Below, one piece after another: positions 11,434 through 19,550 of a stretch of 64,000 nt of DNA (the stretch's first letter is position 1; each line of letters begins with the position of its first letter). The notes under the pieces were generated by a model. The model was not told the origin of the DNA. It saw nothing but the letters and a program-made list of their open reading frames with translations, and ran no database searches. Location of the stretch: the NCBI RefSeq assembly GCF_014645315.1, contig NZ_BMLQ01000006.1, forward strand, positions 124,001-188,000, given 5' to 3'. Source of the DNA: Citricoccus zhacaiensis. Lineage in GTDB: Bacteria; Actinomycetota; Actinomycetes; Actinomycetales; Micrococcaceae. The translations under genes and the position numbers were made by a program.

Positions 11434-11952
11434 TCACGCCCCGTGTACCGGGGCCTCCGCACCGAATCCGCCGGTGGAGCCGAATCCCGCGGCGCCGCGG
11501 TCCGAGGGCGGCAGTTCGTCCACGAGCACGAACTGTGCCTGGGCCACCCTCTGGATGAGCAATTGGGCGATCCGGTCTCCCCGCCGGAGCCGGATCGCCT
11601 CGGTCCGGTCCGTGTTCAGCAGGGGCACCTTGATCTCTCCCCGGTACCCGGCGTCGATGGTCCCCGGGGCGTTGACGAGGCTGAGCCCCTGGCGCACGGC
11701 CAGTCCGGACCGCGGGTGCACGAGGCCCACGAAACCGACGGGCAGCGCCAGGGCGACGCCGGTCGGCACCAGGGCGCGTGCGCCCGGTTCCAGCACCACA
11801 TCCTCGGTGGTCCGCAGGTCCGCACCGGCGTCCCCCGGGAGGGCGTACGCCGGGGGCTCGATGCCGTCGTCGAGCATGGTCAGGGCGATCGTGGGGCGCT
11901 CCACGGCACCGTCAACGGAAGGCGTGTCAAGGGACTCTGCTGGCTGATTCAC
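11434..11952 (-). CDS. dut: dUTP diphosphatase
   Basis: Dut hydrolyses dUTP to dUMP and diphosphate, keeping uracil out of DNA and feeding thymidylate synthesis. The 172-residue protein shows trimeric dUTPase motifs: [44 protein letters not shown] and the glycine-rich [12 protein letters not shown] end. The N-terminus is about 20 residues longer than usual. The GTG start at 11952 is supported by a TACAGT box exactly 6 nt upstream, the leaderless arrangement. Confidence 0.95.
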   Translation of the reverse strand: MNQPAESLDTPSVDGAVERPTIALTMLDDGIEPPAYALPGDAGADLRTTEDVVLEPGARALVPTGVALALPVGFVGLVHPRSGLAVRQGLSLVNAPGTIDAGYRGEIKVPLLNTDRTEAIRLRRGDRIAQLLIQRVAQAQFVLVDELPPSDRGAAGFGSTGGFGAEAPVHGA

Positions 11953-11958
11953 GCGGCC

Positions 11959-11964
11959 ACTGTA
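11959..11964 (-). promoter_or_regulatory. Leaderless -10 box of dut
   Basis: TACAGT on the reverse strand, 6 nt before the GTG start. No Shine-Dalgarno sequence is present. Confidence 0.5.
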
Positions 11965-12046
11965 CCGGAGAACCCGGGCCCGCCCCGGCTGCGGATCAAC
12001 GGCCCCGATTCACCCCTGCCACGCGAAACGTGGGATTCTAGAAGAC

Positions 12047-12571
12047 ATGCACGAATCCTCCTCGGTCCCTGCGGAACAGCCCGGTCATCCACCTACGCCG
12101 GAGGCGCCCGATCGGGTCCTCTACGAAGAGAAACTGCGTCCGTCCCTGTGGATCTGGTTGATGGCCCTGATGATCTCCGGCCTGTCCATCCTGGTCTTCG
12201 TGCCGATCGGACTGGAGATCGGCCTGGGAGCCGCTGTGGTGGTCTTCGCGATCATCGCGATCCTGCTGACGCTCTCCACGCCCAGGATCCAGGTCACCGA
12301 ACGGTCCCTGCAGGTCGGCCGGGCCGGGATCGAGCGCAGGCACGTCGGCGCTGTGACCGGGTACCGCGGAGACGATGCGACCCACCAGCGCGGCCCGGCC
12401 CTGCACGGTTTGGCCTTCATGTGCATCCGCGGCTGGATCGACCCGGTGGTCCGCATCCAGATCGAGGACCAGCGGGACCGGACGCCGTACTGGCTGACCA
12501 GCACGCGGAACCCGGAGCAGCTCGTCGAGGTCCTGGGCGGCACCATGGCCCGCGACGTAGAGTCCGACTGA
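12047..12571 (+). CDS. DUF3093 family membrane protein
   Basis: The 174-residue protein has two adjacent transmembrane segments (about 33-54 and 58-80) followed by a conserved soluble region with VTERSLQVGRAGIERRHVG and DRTPYWLTSTRNPEQLV, the DUF3093 pattern (M. tuberculosis Rv2698). Its function is unknown. It is divergent from dut across 94 bp. A weak GATTCT hexamer 7 nt before the ATG may be a leaderless -10 box. It converges on the DUF4193 gene at a shared terminator. Confidence 0.85.
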   Translation: MHESSSVPAEQPGHPPTPEAPDRVLYEEKLRPSLWIWLMALMISGLSILVFVPIGLEIGLGAAVVVFAIIAILLTLSTPRIQVTERSLQVGRAGIERRHVGAVTGYRGDDATHQRGPALHGLAFMCIRGWIDPVVRIQIEDQRDRTPYWLTSTRNPEQLVEVLGGTMARDVESD

Positions 12572-12607
12572 GGCCGACTGAAGTCAAGAACACCGCAGGA
12601 GCCACGA

Positions 12608-12651
12608 ACACCACAGGCCGGCCAGGAGAACCTGGCCGGCCTGTGTGGTGT
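12608..12651. terminator. Bidirectional terminator between DUF3093 and DUF4193 genes
   Basis: A GC-rich inverted repeat with core CACAGGCCGGCCAGG pairs with its complement across an AGAA loop (15 bp uninterrupted, extended by ACAC/GTGT with a 2-nt bulge). It lies between two convergent genes. Confidence 0.85.
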
Positions 12652-12686
12652 CTGGCTGGGATGCAGCCTGTGGGAGAGTCGCCGAC

Positions 12687-12986
12687 TCAGCCCTCGCAGT
12701 CCTTGCAGAACAGCAGGCCCTCCTTCTCCTTGGCGACCTGGGAGCGGTGGCGCACGAGGAAGCAGGAGGCGCAGGTGAACTCGTCGGCCTGGGCGGGAAG
12801 CACCCGGACCATCAGCTCCTCGCCGGAGAGGTCGGCTCCGGGCAGCTCGAAGCCTTCCGCAGCCTCAGCCTCGTCCTCGTCCACCACGGCGGACTGCGTA
12901 TCCGTGCGGCGGTTCTTCAGTTCCTCGATGGAGCTCTCGTTCAGCTCATCTTCGTTCTTGCGTGGCGCGTCGTAATCGGTGGCCAT
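12687..12986 (-). CDS. DUF4193 family zinc-ribbon-like protein
   Basis: This 99-residue acidic protein (MATDYDAPRKNEDE start) ends in two CxxC pairs, CASC and CKDC, typical of a small zinc ribbon. It matches DUF4193 (M. tuberculosis Rv2699c). Its function is unknown. The ATG at 12986 is chosen because the family begins MATDYDAPR; an in-frame GTG lies five codons upstream. No strong ribosome binding site is seen at either start. Confidence 0.88.
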   Translation of the reverse strand: MATDYDAPRKNEDELNESSIEELKNRRTDTQSAVVDEDEAEAAEGFELPGADLSGEELMVRVLPAQADEFTCASCFLVRHRSQVAKEKEGLLFCKDCEG

Positions 12987-13311
12987 AAGGGGTGTATTCA
13001 CGCTCCGCTGGTGTGGCCGGCGATGACCGACCGTGGGTGGGATGTTGCGACAAGGTCACCGGAACCCCCGGGGATAGCTGGGGAAACCGGTCGCGAGAAA
13101 CCGGGGGCAGAAGGCCCACGGGGCCCTGCTTCAGTCTGCGCGTCGTGGAGATTGTTCCCCACGTCTGAGGAAAAACCAAATCGCTGAGAGCGGACACGCA
13201 CCGACTGCTTTCCGCAGATCCGCGCCACACCGGACCGGCGTGGTGCATGCCCCGGCGAATCGTGGCAAAGTCGGTGGGAGAATGTGGGTAGACCGACCGT
13301 GGAGGACAAAC
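12987..13311. other. Intergenic region between DUF4193 and sepH
   Basis: This 325-bp divergent region holds the two promoters. I see no conserved gene. GGAGG at 13301-13305 serves sepH. Several short GC-rich stems lie in 13060-13160, including CGTGG...CCACG around 13145-13165, but nothing matches a known riboswitch or RNA gene. Confidence 0.4.
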
Positions 13312-14700
13312 ATGCAGGAACTCCGTCTCGTTGGTGTCCAGGAGGATGGCGGACACCTGCTGTTGAGCAACGAGGCCGGCGAGGAGTTCTCCCTGCCGGT
13401 GACCGAGGCCCTGCGATCCGCAGCGACCCGCCCCATCGGCCGGCCCTCCGCCCGCGCCGCCGATGCCGCGGCCGGCGTGGTGACACCCCGTGACATCCAG
13501 GCCCGCATCCGAGCCGGTGCCACCGCCGAAGAGGTCTCCGCCGAGTCCGGTGTGGACCTCGAACGGGTCCGGAAGTACGAGGGTCCGGTCCTGGCCGAAC
13601 GCGATTGGATCGCCCACCTGGCCCGCCAGGTCGAGGTCGCGGCCCCGCAGACCGGGCACGACCTGTACCGCAGCACGTTCGGCGAGGAGCCCGCCCTCCT
13701 GGGTGACATGGTCCGCCACCGACTGACGTCCCTCGGCATGGACCCGGCCACGGCCCAGTGGGACGCCTGGCGCAACCCGGAGGGCTCCTGGACCATCAGC
13801 CTCCACTTCTCGACGGACGGACACGACGGGTCCGCCTCCGCGATCGGAGACCAGTCCCCTGCCCTGTGGACGTATCGCCAGTCCAGCCAGCACCTCGACA
13901 ACCAGAACCGCTGGGCTCAGGTCCTCTCCGAACTCGACCCCCTGGACGGGCCGTTCGGGGGGCGACGGCTCTCCGCCGTGGGCGATCGGCCGTTCAACGT
14001 GGAGGAGGACGAGACCCCGGCGCCGTCATCCCCCACGGCGTCCGCCGGACCCCGCCCGGCCGTCGACCAGGATTCGCAGGACGAGTTGCTGGACGTGTTG
14101 CGGGCCCGCCGCGGCCAGCGCCTGGGTGTGGACGAGGACGGCGACGACGAGCTGGCCCTCATGCTCACCCGTGACGAGCAGTCCACCGCAGGGACGTCGC
14201 GGCCTCGCCTGACCGTGGCCTCCACCCCGTCCGGCCAGGATGACGACGCTGACGGAGACACCGCGGACGAGATCAGCCCCAGCAGCCGCTGGGACCCACG
14301 GTTCGGCCGCACGACGCCAACTTCCAGCGCTGCCAGCGCTGACCACGATGCCTGGGCGATCGCGGAGGACGACGCCGACAGCGGCATGGACGGCAGCAGC
14401 CGCGGCGACGGCCAGGACGACGACGGCCGGGGTGACGCCTCCGCTGAGGCAGGGACCGGCGAGCACCAGGCCGGTGATGACCAGGCCGCCCCCGAGGTGC
14501 ATCCGGACCAGACCGCCTTGGACTTCGGCGCCGACGGCTCGCCGCGACCCGGGAGCGACGAGGACGAGCCCCCCACCCTCGCCGGGGACAAGGGCCGGAC
14601 GGCGGGGCGCAAGCCCGGTACCCGGAATGCGGGGACCAAGTCGAAACGACCCTCGGTGCCCAGCTGGGACGAGATCGTCTTCGGCCGCAAGGGCGACTGA
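13312..14700 (+). CDS. sepH: Septation protein SepH
   Basis: SepH (DUF3071) is an actinobacterial cell-division protein that binds FtsZ and promotes its assembly. The 462-residue protein has the conserved N-terminus MQELRLVGVQEDGGHLLLSN and a helix-turn-helix-like segment (about 60-100, TPRDIQARIRAGATAEEVSA then ESGVDLERVRKYEGPVLAER). A long acidic, disordered C-terminal half ends in VPSWDEIVFGRKGD. The ATG is fixed by GGAGGACAAAC just upstream. The alkaline-phosphatase-family gene ends 20 bp downstream on the other strand. Confidence 0.93.
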   Translation: MQELRLVGVQEDGGHLLLSNEAGEEFSLPVTEALRSAATRPIGRPSARAADAAAGVVTPRDIQARIRAGATAEEVSAESGVDLERVRKYEGPVLAERDWIAHLARQVEVAAPQTGHDLYRSTFGEEPALLGDMVRHRLTSLGMDPATAQWDAWRNPEGSWTISLHFSTDGHDGSASAIGDQSPALWTYRQSSQHLDNQNRWAQVLSELDPLDGPFGGRRLSAVGDRPFNVEEDETPAPSSPTASAGPRPAVDQDSQDELLDVLRARRGQRLGVDEDGDDELALMLTRDEQSTAGTSRPRLTVASTPSGQDDDADGDTADEISPSSRWDPRFGRTTPTSSAASADHDAWAIAEDDADSGMDGSSRGDGQDDDGRGDASAEAGTGEHQAGDDQAAPEVHPDQTALDFGADGSPRPGSDEDEPPTLAGDKGRTAGRKPGTRNAGTKSKRPSVPSWDEIVFGRKGD

Positions 14701-14720
14701 CCTCTCCGCTGCCGTAGCCG

Positions 14721-15968
14721 TCAGCGCCGGGGACGGTGCATCATCAAGAGCGGCACCTCCCGCTCCGCCCGCGTCGGGGAACCGTGGTGACCCACCATCT
14801 CGAAGGCGGCCGGCGCCACCCTCCGGCCGTCATACAGGGCGACCGGCCCGTGGGCGGCCACCAGGAGGTCGCCGATGCGTGGTGCCACCCGCGCGTCCAC
14901 CGCGCCGAACCACCCGGCCTGGACGGCTTCCTCTCGTGTCAGGATCCACGCCTGGTCGGCGAAGGTCTCCTGCCACGCCGCCACCGTCGACTCGCGCACG
15001 GCCGCCGAGGCATCCGCCTCGAAATGCACCTGGACGAAGCGGGGCTCCCCCGCCGTGTGCCGGACTCCGTCCACCAGGGCTGGCAGTTCGGCGTAATCGA
15101 TCCTGCCGGACTCGGGCACGTCCACCATGCCGTGGTCTCCGGTGAGCATGAGCAGCGTGTCCCGCGGCACGGCGGCACTGAGGCGGCGGGCGGCGCCGTC
15201 GATCTCCTCGAGGGCGTGGAGCCACTGCTCCGATCCGGTCCCGTGCTGATGACCGGCCTTGTCCAGTTCATTGAGGTAGAGGTACAGCAGCACCGGGCCG
15301 GTGGCCGCGTGCAGTTCCTCCTTGGCCTTCTGGAACCGGGCCTGCAGGGTCTTCGCCCCGACGAACCGCGAGCCCCGCAGGGACGCCTCCGTCAGGGCCG
15401 AGCCCTCGAACGCCGGCAGGGAGACGGTCACGGCGTCCACGCCGGGATCGTCGAAGGCCGAAACGCGGCGACCTGTGCCATCGGAGGCACCGGTGCCACC
15501 GTGACCCTGGGCCGGCGCCGGCCGCGTGGCGGCGAGGCGTTCGAACACCGTGGGATGCGGCTGCCAGGAGCGCGGATCGGTCAGGGGGTCCCAGCCGCCG
15601 AGCTGGTTGATGACCGTGTCCCGCTCCGGGTCGAGGACGTCGTAGCCGACCAGGCCGTGGCGGCCCGGCTCCAGTCCGGTGCCGAGGCTCGAGAGGGAGG
15701 CGGCCGTCGTCGTGGGGAAGGCGACCTGCAGGGTGGCCGCGTCCCCCTCCAGGACGGACCGGAGGAAGGGGGCGTGGCCGGCGTACCGTTTCAGCAGCGC
15801 CTTGCCGAGCCCGTCCACCATGACGACGACGGCGCGCCGGGTCCGCGGCAACTGCAGCGAGTTGGTGAAGCCATCGGCTCCGAGGGCCGCCGCGGCGGAG
15901 GTGAAGACCCCGGAGAGGGACCTGCCGGCAAAGGGAGGACCTGCGGGCAGCGGTGGTGCGGAGGTCAC
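14721..15968 (-). CDS. Alkaline-phosphatase-superfamily hydrolase (nucleotide pyrophosphatase/phosphodiesterase type)
   Basis: The 415-residue protein has the metal-site aspartate in VVVMVDGLGKALL, the nucleophile threonine region AFPTTTAASLSSLGTGL and the late metal motif LTGDHGMVDVPE. These place it in the phosphodiesterase/nucleotide pyrophosphatase family; the substrate is unknown. There is no clear signal peptide, so it is probably cytosolic. The GTG start (VTSAPPLPAG) overlaps the stop of the DUF5998 gene (GTGA), implying a two-gene operon, a pairing common in actinobacteria. Confidence 0.85.
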   Translation of the reverse strand: MTSAPPLPAGPPFAGRSLSGVFTSAAAALGADGFTNSLQLPRTRRAVVVMVDGLGKALLKRYAGHAPFLRSVLEGDAATLQVAFPTTTAASLSSLGTGLEPGRHGLVGYDVLDPERDTVINQLGGWDPLTDPRSWQPHPTVFERLAATRPAPAQGHGGTGASDGTGRRVSAFDDPGVDAVTVSLPAFEGSALTEASLRGSRFVGAKTLQARFQKAKEELHAATGPVLLYLYLNELDKAGHQHGTGSEQWLHALEEIDGAARRLSAAVPRDTLLMLTGDHGMVDVPESGRIDYAELPALVDGVRHTAGEPRFVQVHFEADASAAVRESTVAAWQETFADQAWILTREEAVQAGWFGAVDARVAPRIGDLLVAAHGPVALYDGRRVAPAAFEMVGHHGSPTRAEREVPLLMMHRPRR

Positions 15969-16690
15969 CGGCCGGACCGGGCCCCGGTGTCGTCCGTGGT
16001 CGCCCGCCGCAGTTCGCGATAGAACGCCAGCGCCTGGTCGACGGCCTGCTGACCCTCGGCCTCCGCGGCGACCCGTAGGACGAGGTCCTCGCGCGTGGAG
16101 GTGCCGGTGTACCCGTGGTCGGCCTCGCACTCAGGATCACCGCAGGCGGCAGGTGCCAGGTCGAGCCGTTGGCCGCCGGCCCAGGTCACGGACAGGGTGA
16201 CCTCGGCGATCGGGTCGCCGCGGCGGAAGTTCTGCGGCTGCGGGTGCATGGTGGTGGCCACCACGGAGTCGATCCGGCGCACGGGGACCACCTCGGTGGA
16301 GACCTGGGCCATGATCTGCCGGCCCGCGTCGTCCATCGCGTGGTCGTCCAGGTGCAGGGCCGCCACGATGTCCCCCGCGAGCGCCAGCACGGTGATGTGG
16401 CGGTGGATCTCGTCATAGTCGAAGTGCGTGTCCACGTGCACCAGGTGGCTCGAGACCTCCCGTCCGTCCAGCACGGAGTCGAGGACGTCCGCCACGAGCT
16501 CCGGGTAGAACCCGGCGCGCTCGATGTCCGCCCCGAGGCTGGGCATCGAGGCCCCAGTACCGTCGACCGGCGGTGCCGGGCGGTGCTGCGGAGCGCTCGA
16601 GCCGGCCCCGGCCCCGGTGTTGGCGTTCCCCGAGGAGTGGTGCCCGGAGGGTTGCTGGCCCGATCCCGGGTTCCTGCGCAGTGGAGTCAT
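15965..16690 (-). CDS. DUF5998 family protein
   Basis: This 241-residue cytosolic protein has the conserved core ERAGFYPELVADVLD, LVHVDTHFDYDEIHRHITV and GDPECEADHGYTG, matching DUF5998. Its function is unknown. It is coupled to the downstream phosphodiesterase-type gene by a 4-bp overlap. Two ATGs are possible; the one at 16690 (MTPLRRNPG) has a TAGCAT box 7 nt upstream and is preferred, the other is at 16699. The first 45 residues are low-complexity. Confidence 0.8.
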   Translation of the reverse strand: MTPLRRNPGSGQQPSGHHSSGNANTGAGAGSSAPQHRPAPPVDGTGASMPSLGADIERAGFYPELVADVLDSVLDGREVSSHLVHVDTHFDYDEIHRHITVLALAGDIVAALHLDDHAMDDAGRQIMAQVSTEVVPVRRIDSVVATTMHPQPQNFRRGDPIAEVTLSVTWAGGQRLDLAPAACGDPECEADHGYTGTSTREDLVLRVAAEAEGQQAVDQALAFYRELRRATTDDTGARSGR

Positions 16691-16697
16691 GGTGTCC

Positions 16698-16703
16698 ATG
16701 CTA
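16698..16703 (-). promoter_or_regulatory. Leaderless -10 box of the DUF5998 gene
   Basis: TAGCAT on the reverse strand, 7 nt before the ATG at 16690. It overlaps the alternative ATG at 16699. Confidence 0.4.
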
Positions 16704-16734
16704 TCGGCAGGCACCCCGCCGGTGGGCCGGCTGG

Positions 16735-19455
16735 TCAGTCCCGCATGGCCCGGCGTGCGGAGTCGGTCCGCTGGGCGGCGTTGGCCACGTCGATCTCCGT
16801 GGAGAGGACCGTGACGCCCCGGTCCGAGGCCAGCACCGGGTTGAACCGGATCCGGGCCACCTGCGGGTGGTCGTCCTTCAGCGCGGCCACCCGGGCCAGC
16901 AGGTCCTGCAGGGCGTCCGTGTCCACGGCGGGCAGTCCCCCATAGCCGTAGAGTTTGGCGGCGGCCCGCGGGGCGCGGATCATCCGGTCCAGGTCCTGGT
17001 TGGTCAGCGGTGGCACCCGGTGGACCCAGTCGTCCAGGAGGTCCACCGCGTCCCCGGCGATGCCGAAGGAGACCACCGGTCCCAGGAGCGGGTCCTCGAG
17101 GGCGGTGATGGTGCAGGCCTGCCCGGACGGGGCCATCGACTGCACCTCGAGGTCTGGGCTGCCGAAGGGCTCGAGGACCTGGCGCATCTGGGCCACGTTG
17201 CGCCGCAGCGATTCGGCGTCCACGATGTTGAGCCGCACCCCGCCGAGGTCCAGACGGTGGCGCAGGTAGGAGTCCACGGCCTTGACCGCCACGGGCCAGC
17301 CCAGGCGGTCGGCCGCGAGGACGGCGCCCTCCTCGGTGGTGAAGCGGGCCGAGGGCAGCACCCGGATGCCATAGCAACCGAGCAGTTCCCCGGCCTCGTC
17401 CGCCGTGAGGCGGACCAGGCCGGTGCCGTGGGCGCGCGAGGCCCACCCCTCGAGGAGTTCCTCAGCGCGGTCGCGGTCGACTCCCTCGGGTTCCACGGGC
17501 ACCCCGGCCTCGGCCTCCCGCCAGGCGCTGTACCAGGCGAGGCGGGACAGGACGCGGGCGGCCTGTTCGGGCGAGGAGAACACGGGGATCCCGCCCTGCA
17601 GCCCCTCCTCGGTGGACGGACCGGAGCCCCGCAGGCTGGCCGATCGGTAGGTGAGGTCCAGGACACCGGTGAGCGAGGCCAGGACCGTGACGGACGTTCC
17701 GCGGGAGGCCTCCTCCACCGCGGCAGCCAGCCGGTCGGAGTCGCCCACCTCCTGGTGCATCCCCGCCTGGGTGACCACCAGGAGGGCATCCACCTCGCCG
17801 GAGGCGATGGTCTCGGACACGGCGCGGCCCACCGCCCGCACCGCGTCGTCCACCACGTGCTCGGCGTCCAGGTCGGGGACGAGCACTGTGCTGGCCACTG
17901 TCAACCCGTGGTGTTCCACGGCGTCCATCACCACCCGGTTCAGGGCCAGTGAGTTGCCGACCACGCCCACGCGGGGACCCGCCGGCAGCGGCTGACTGGC
18001 CACGGTCTGCATCAGGTCCATCAGGTCATCGTGGTTCTCGACCTGGATGACGCCGGTCTGCTCCAGCATGGAGTCGACAGCCCCGGTGGGCGCCTGCGTG
18101 GTGCGGGTCTCATGACCGGGGGGCAGGCGACGGCCCATCACATCGGAACGGGCCACCACCACGGGCTTGGACCGGGACAGGCGCCGGGCGATGCGGGAGA
18201 ACTTGCGGGGGTTGCCGAAGGACTCGAGGTAGACGCCCACGGCACCGGTGGCCGGATCGTCCTCGAAGTACTGCATGGCATCGTTGCCGGAGACGTCCGC
18301 GCGGTTGCCCGCCGAGAGCATGGAGGACAGGCCGATGCCCCGGCGGTGGGCCGCGGCGAAGAGGGTGACGCCGATGACCGCGGACTGGGAGAACAACCCC
18401 ACGGGTCCGCGCACGGGCAGGAACGGGGACACGGACGCGTTCAGGGAGACCTCGGGTGCGGTGTTGATCAGGCCGGCCGAGGCCGGGCCGATCACGCGCA
18501 TGCCGTTGGCCCGGGCCTGGCGGACCAGGGCGCGCTGGCGCACCAGGCCCTCCCGGCCGGCGTCGGCGTAGCCGGTGGTGACCACGAGCAGCCCCTTGAC
18601 ACCGTGGTGGGCGCAGTCCTGCACCACGGCGGGAACCTCGGCCTCTGGGACGGCGATGACGGCGAGGTCCACGGGCCCGGGGACCTCCGCCAGGGTGGCG
18701 CGGGAGATCATCCCGGCCACCTCCAGCGCCTCGGGGTTGATGCCGTAGACCGGTCCCGGGTACCCGCCCTCGATGATGTTCTGCAGCAGGGCGAAACCCA
18801 CGGATCCCCACTGGCGGCTGGCGCCGATCACGGCCACGGCCTCGGGCGCGAGCAGCTCCGCCACGGAGCGGGCCTCGGCGCGGTGCTCACGGGACTCCAT
18901 GACGGCGCGGGACTTGGCGGTCGGGTCGATCGAGAAGGCGACGGCGACCACGCCGTCGTCGAAGTGCCGGGAGACCTCGAACCCGGTGTCCTGGAAGACG
19001 GAGAGCATCTTGCGGTTCTCCGGCAGCACCTCGGCGGTGAACCGGCGGATGCCGTTCTCGCGGGCGGCCACGGCCAGGTGCTCCATCAGGATCGAGCCGA
19101 TGCCCTTGCCCTGGGAGGCGTCCGAGATGTTGAAGGCCACCTCGGCCTCGAGGGGGTCATCCAGCCGGTCGTAGCGGCCGATGCCCAGGATCTCCTCGCC
19201 GCGCAGCACCACGAACGCGACCCGGTCCCGGTAGTCCACGTGCGTGAAGCGCTCCAGCTCCTTGCGGGACAGGGAGGACTTGAAGGTGAAGAAGCGCAGG
19301 TAGATGGAGCTCTGTGACTGCCCCTCGTGCATCCGGGCCAGCCCCGAGGCATCCTCGGGCCGCACCGGGCGCAGATGTGCCGTGGTGCCGTCCCGCAAGA
19401 CGACATCGGCTTCCCAGTAGGCCGGATATTCGGGGGTTTTCGGCTTCTCACCCAT
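16735..19455 (-). CDS. GNAT acetyltransferase fused to NDP-forming acyl-CoA-synthetase-like region
   Basis: The 906-residue protein starts with a GNAT domain (about 20-190; acetyl-CoA motif ASQGKGIGSILMEHLA). It continues with a CoA-binding/succinyl-CoA-ligase-like region (about 200-640; AVIGASRQWGSVGFALLQNI) and a C-terminal ATP-grasp domain (about 680-900; RFNPVLASDRG). The architecture resembles lysine acetyltransferases of the Pat/Pka group, with the GNAT domain at the N-terminus. The phosphohistidine motif SHTGA of active ADP-forming synthetases aligns with TRTTQAPTG near residues 450-460, lacking the histidine, so the synthetase part is probably non-catalytic. The ATG has a TACTGT box 6 nt upstream and no Shine-Dalgarno. 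Confidence 0.85.
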   Translation of the reverse strand: MGEKPKTPEYPAYWEADVVLRDGTTAHLRPVRPEDASGLARMHEGQSQSSIYLRFFTFKSSLSRKELERFTHVDYRDRVAFVVLRGEEILGIGRYDRLDDPLEAEVAFNISDASQGKGIGSILMEHLAVAARENGIRRFTAEVLPENRKMLSVFQDTGFEVSRHFDDGVVAVAFSIDPTAKSRAVMESREHRAEARSVAELLAPEAVAVIGASRQWGSVGFALLQNIIEGGYPGPVYGINPEALEVAGMISRATLAEVPGPVDLAVIAVPEAEVPAVVQDCAHHGVKGLLVVTTGYADAGREGLVRQRALVRQARANGMRVIGPASAGLINTAPEVSLNASVSPFLPVRGPVGLFSQSAVIGVTLFAAAHRRGIGLSSMLSAGNRADVSGNDAMQYFEDDPATGAVGVYLESFGNPRKFSRIARRLSRSKPVVVARSDVMGRRLPPGHETRTTQAPTGAVDSMLEQTGVIQVENHDDLMDLMQTVASQPLPAGPRVGVVGNSLALNRVVMDAVEHHGLTVASTVLVPDLDAEHVVDDAVRAVGRAVSETIASGEVDALLVVTQAGMHQEVGDSDRLAAAVEEASRGTSVTVLASLTGVLDLTYRSASLRGSGPSTEEGLQGGIPVFSSPEQAARVLSRLAWYSAWREAEAGVPVEPEGVDRDRAEELLEGWASRAHGTGLVRLTADEAGELLGCYGIRVLPSARFTTEEGAVLAADRLGWPVAVKAVDSYLRHRLDLGGVRLNIVDAESLRRNVAQMRQVLEPFGSPDLEVQSMAPSGQACTITALEDPLLGPVVSFGIAGDAVDLLDDWVHRVPPLTNQDLDRMIRAPRAAAKLYGYGGLPAVDTDALQDLLARVAALKDDHPQVARIRFNPVLASDRGVTVLSTEIDVANAAQRTDSARRAMRD

Positions 19456-19461
19456 AGGATC

Positions 19462-19467
19462 ACAGTA
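19462..19467 (-). promoter_or_regulatory. Leaderless -10 box of the GNAT/CoA-ligase gene
   Basis: TACTGT on the reverse strand, exactly 6 nt before the ATG. It lies in the 95-bp region divergent from parC. Confidence 0.5.
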
Positions 19468-19550
19468 GACAATTCCCGCCCCTCGCGCTGGCGCGTTCTC
19501 GCGGCAGGCGCGCGACCGACCGGCGATCGACAAGGACTTCAGAGCACCCC

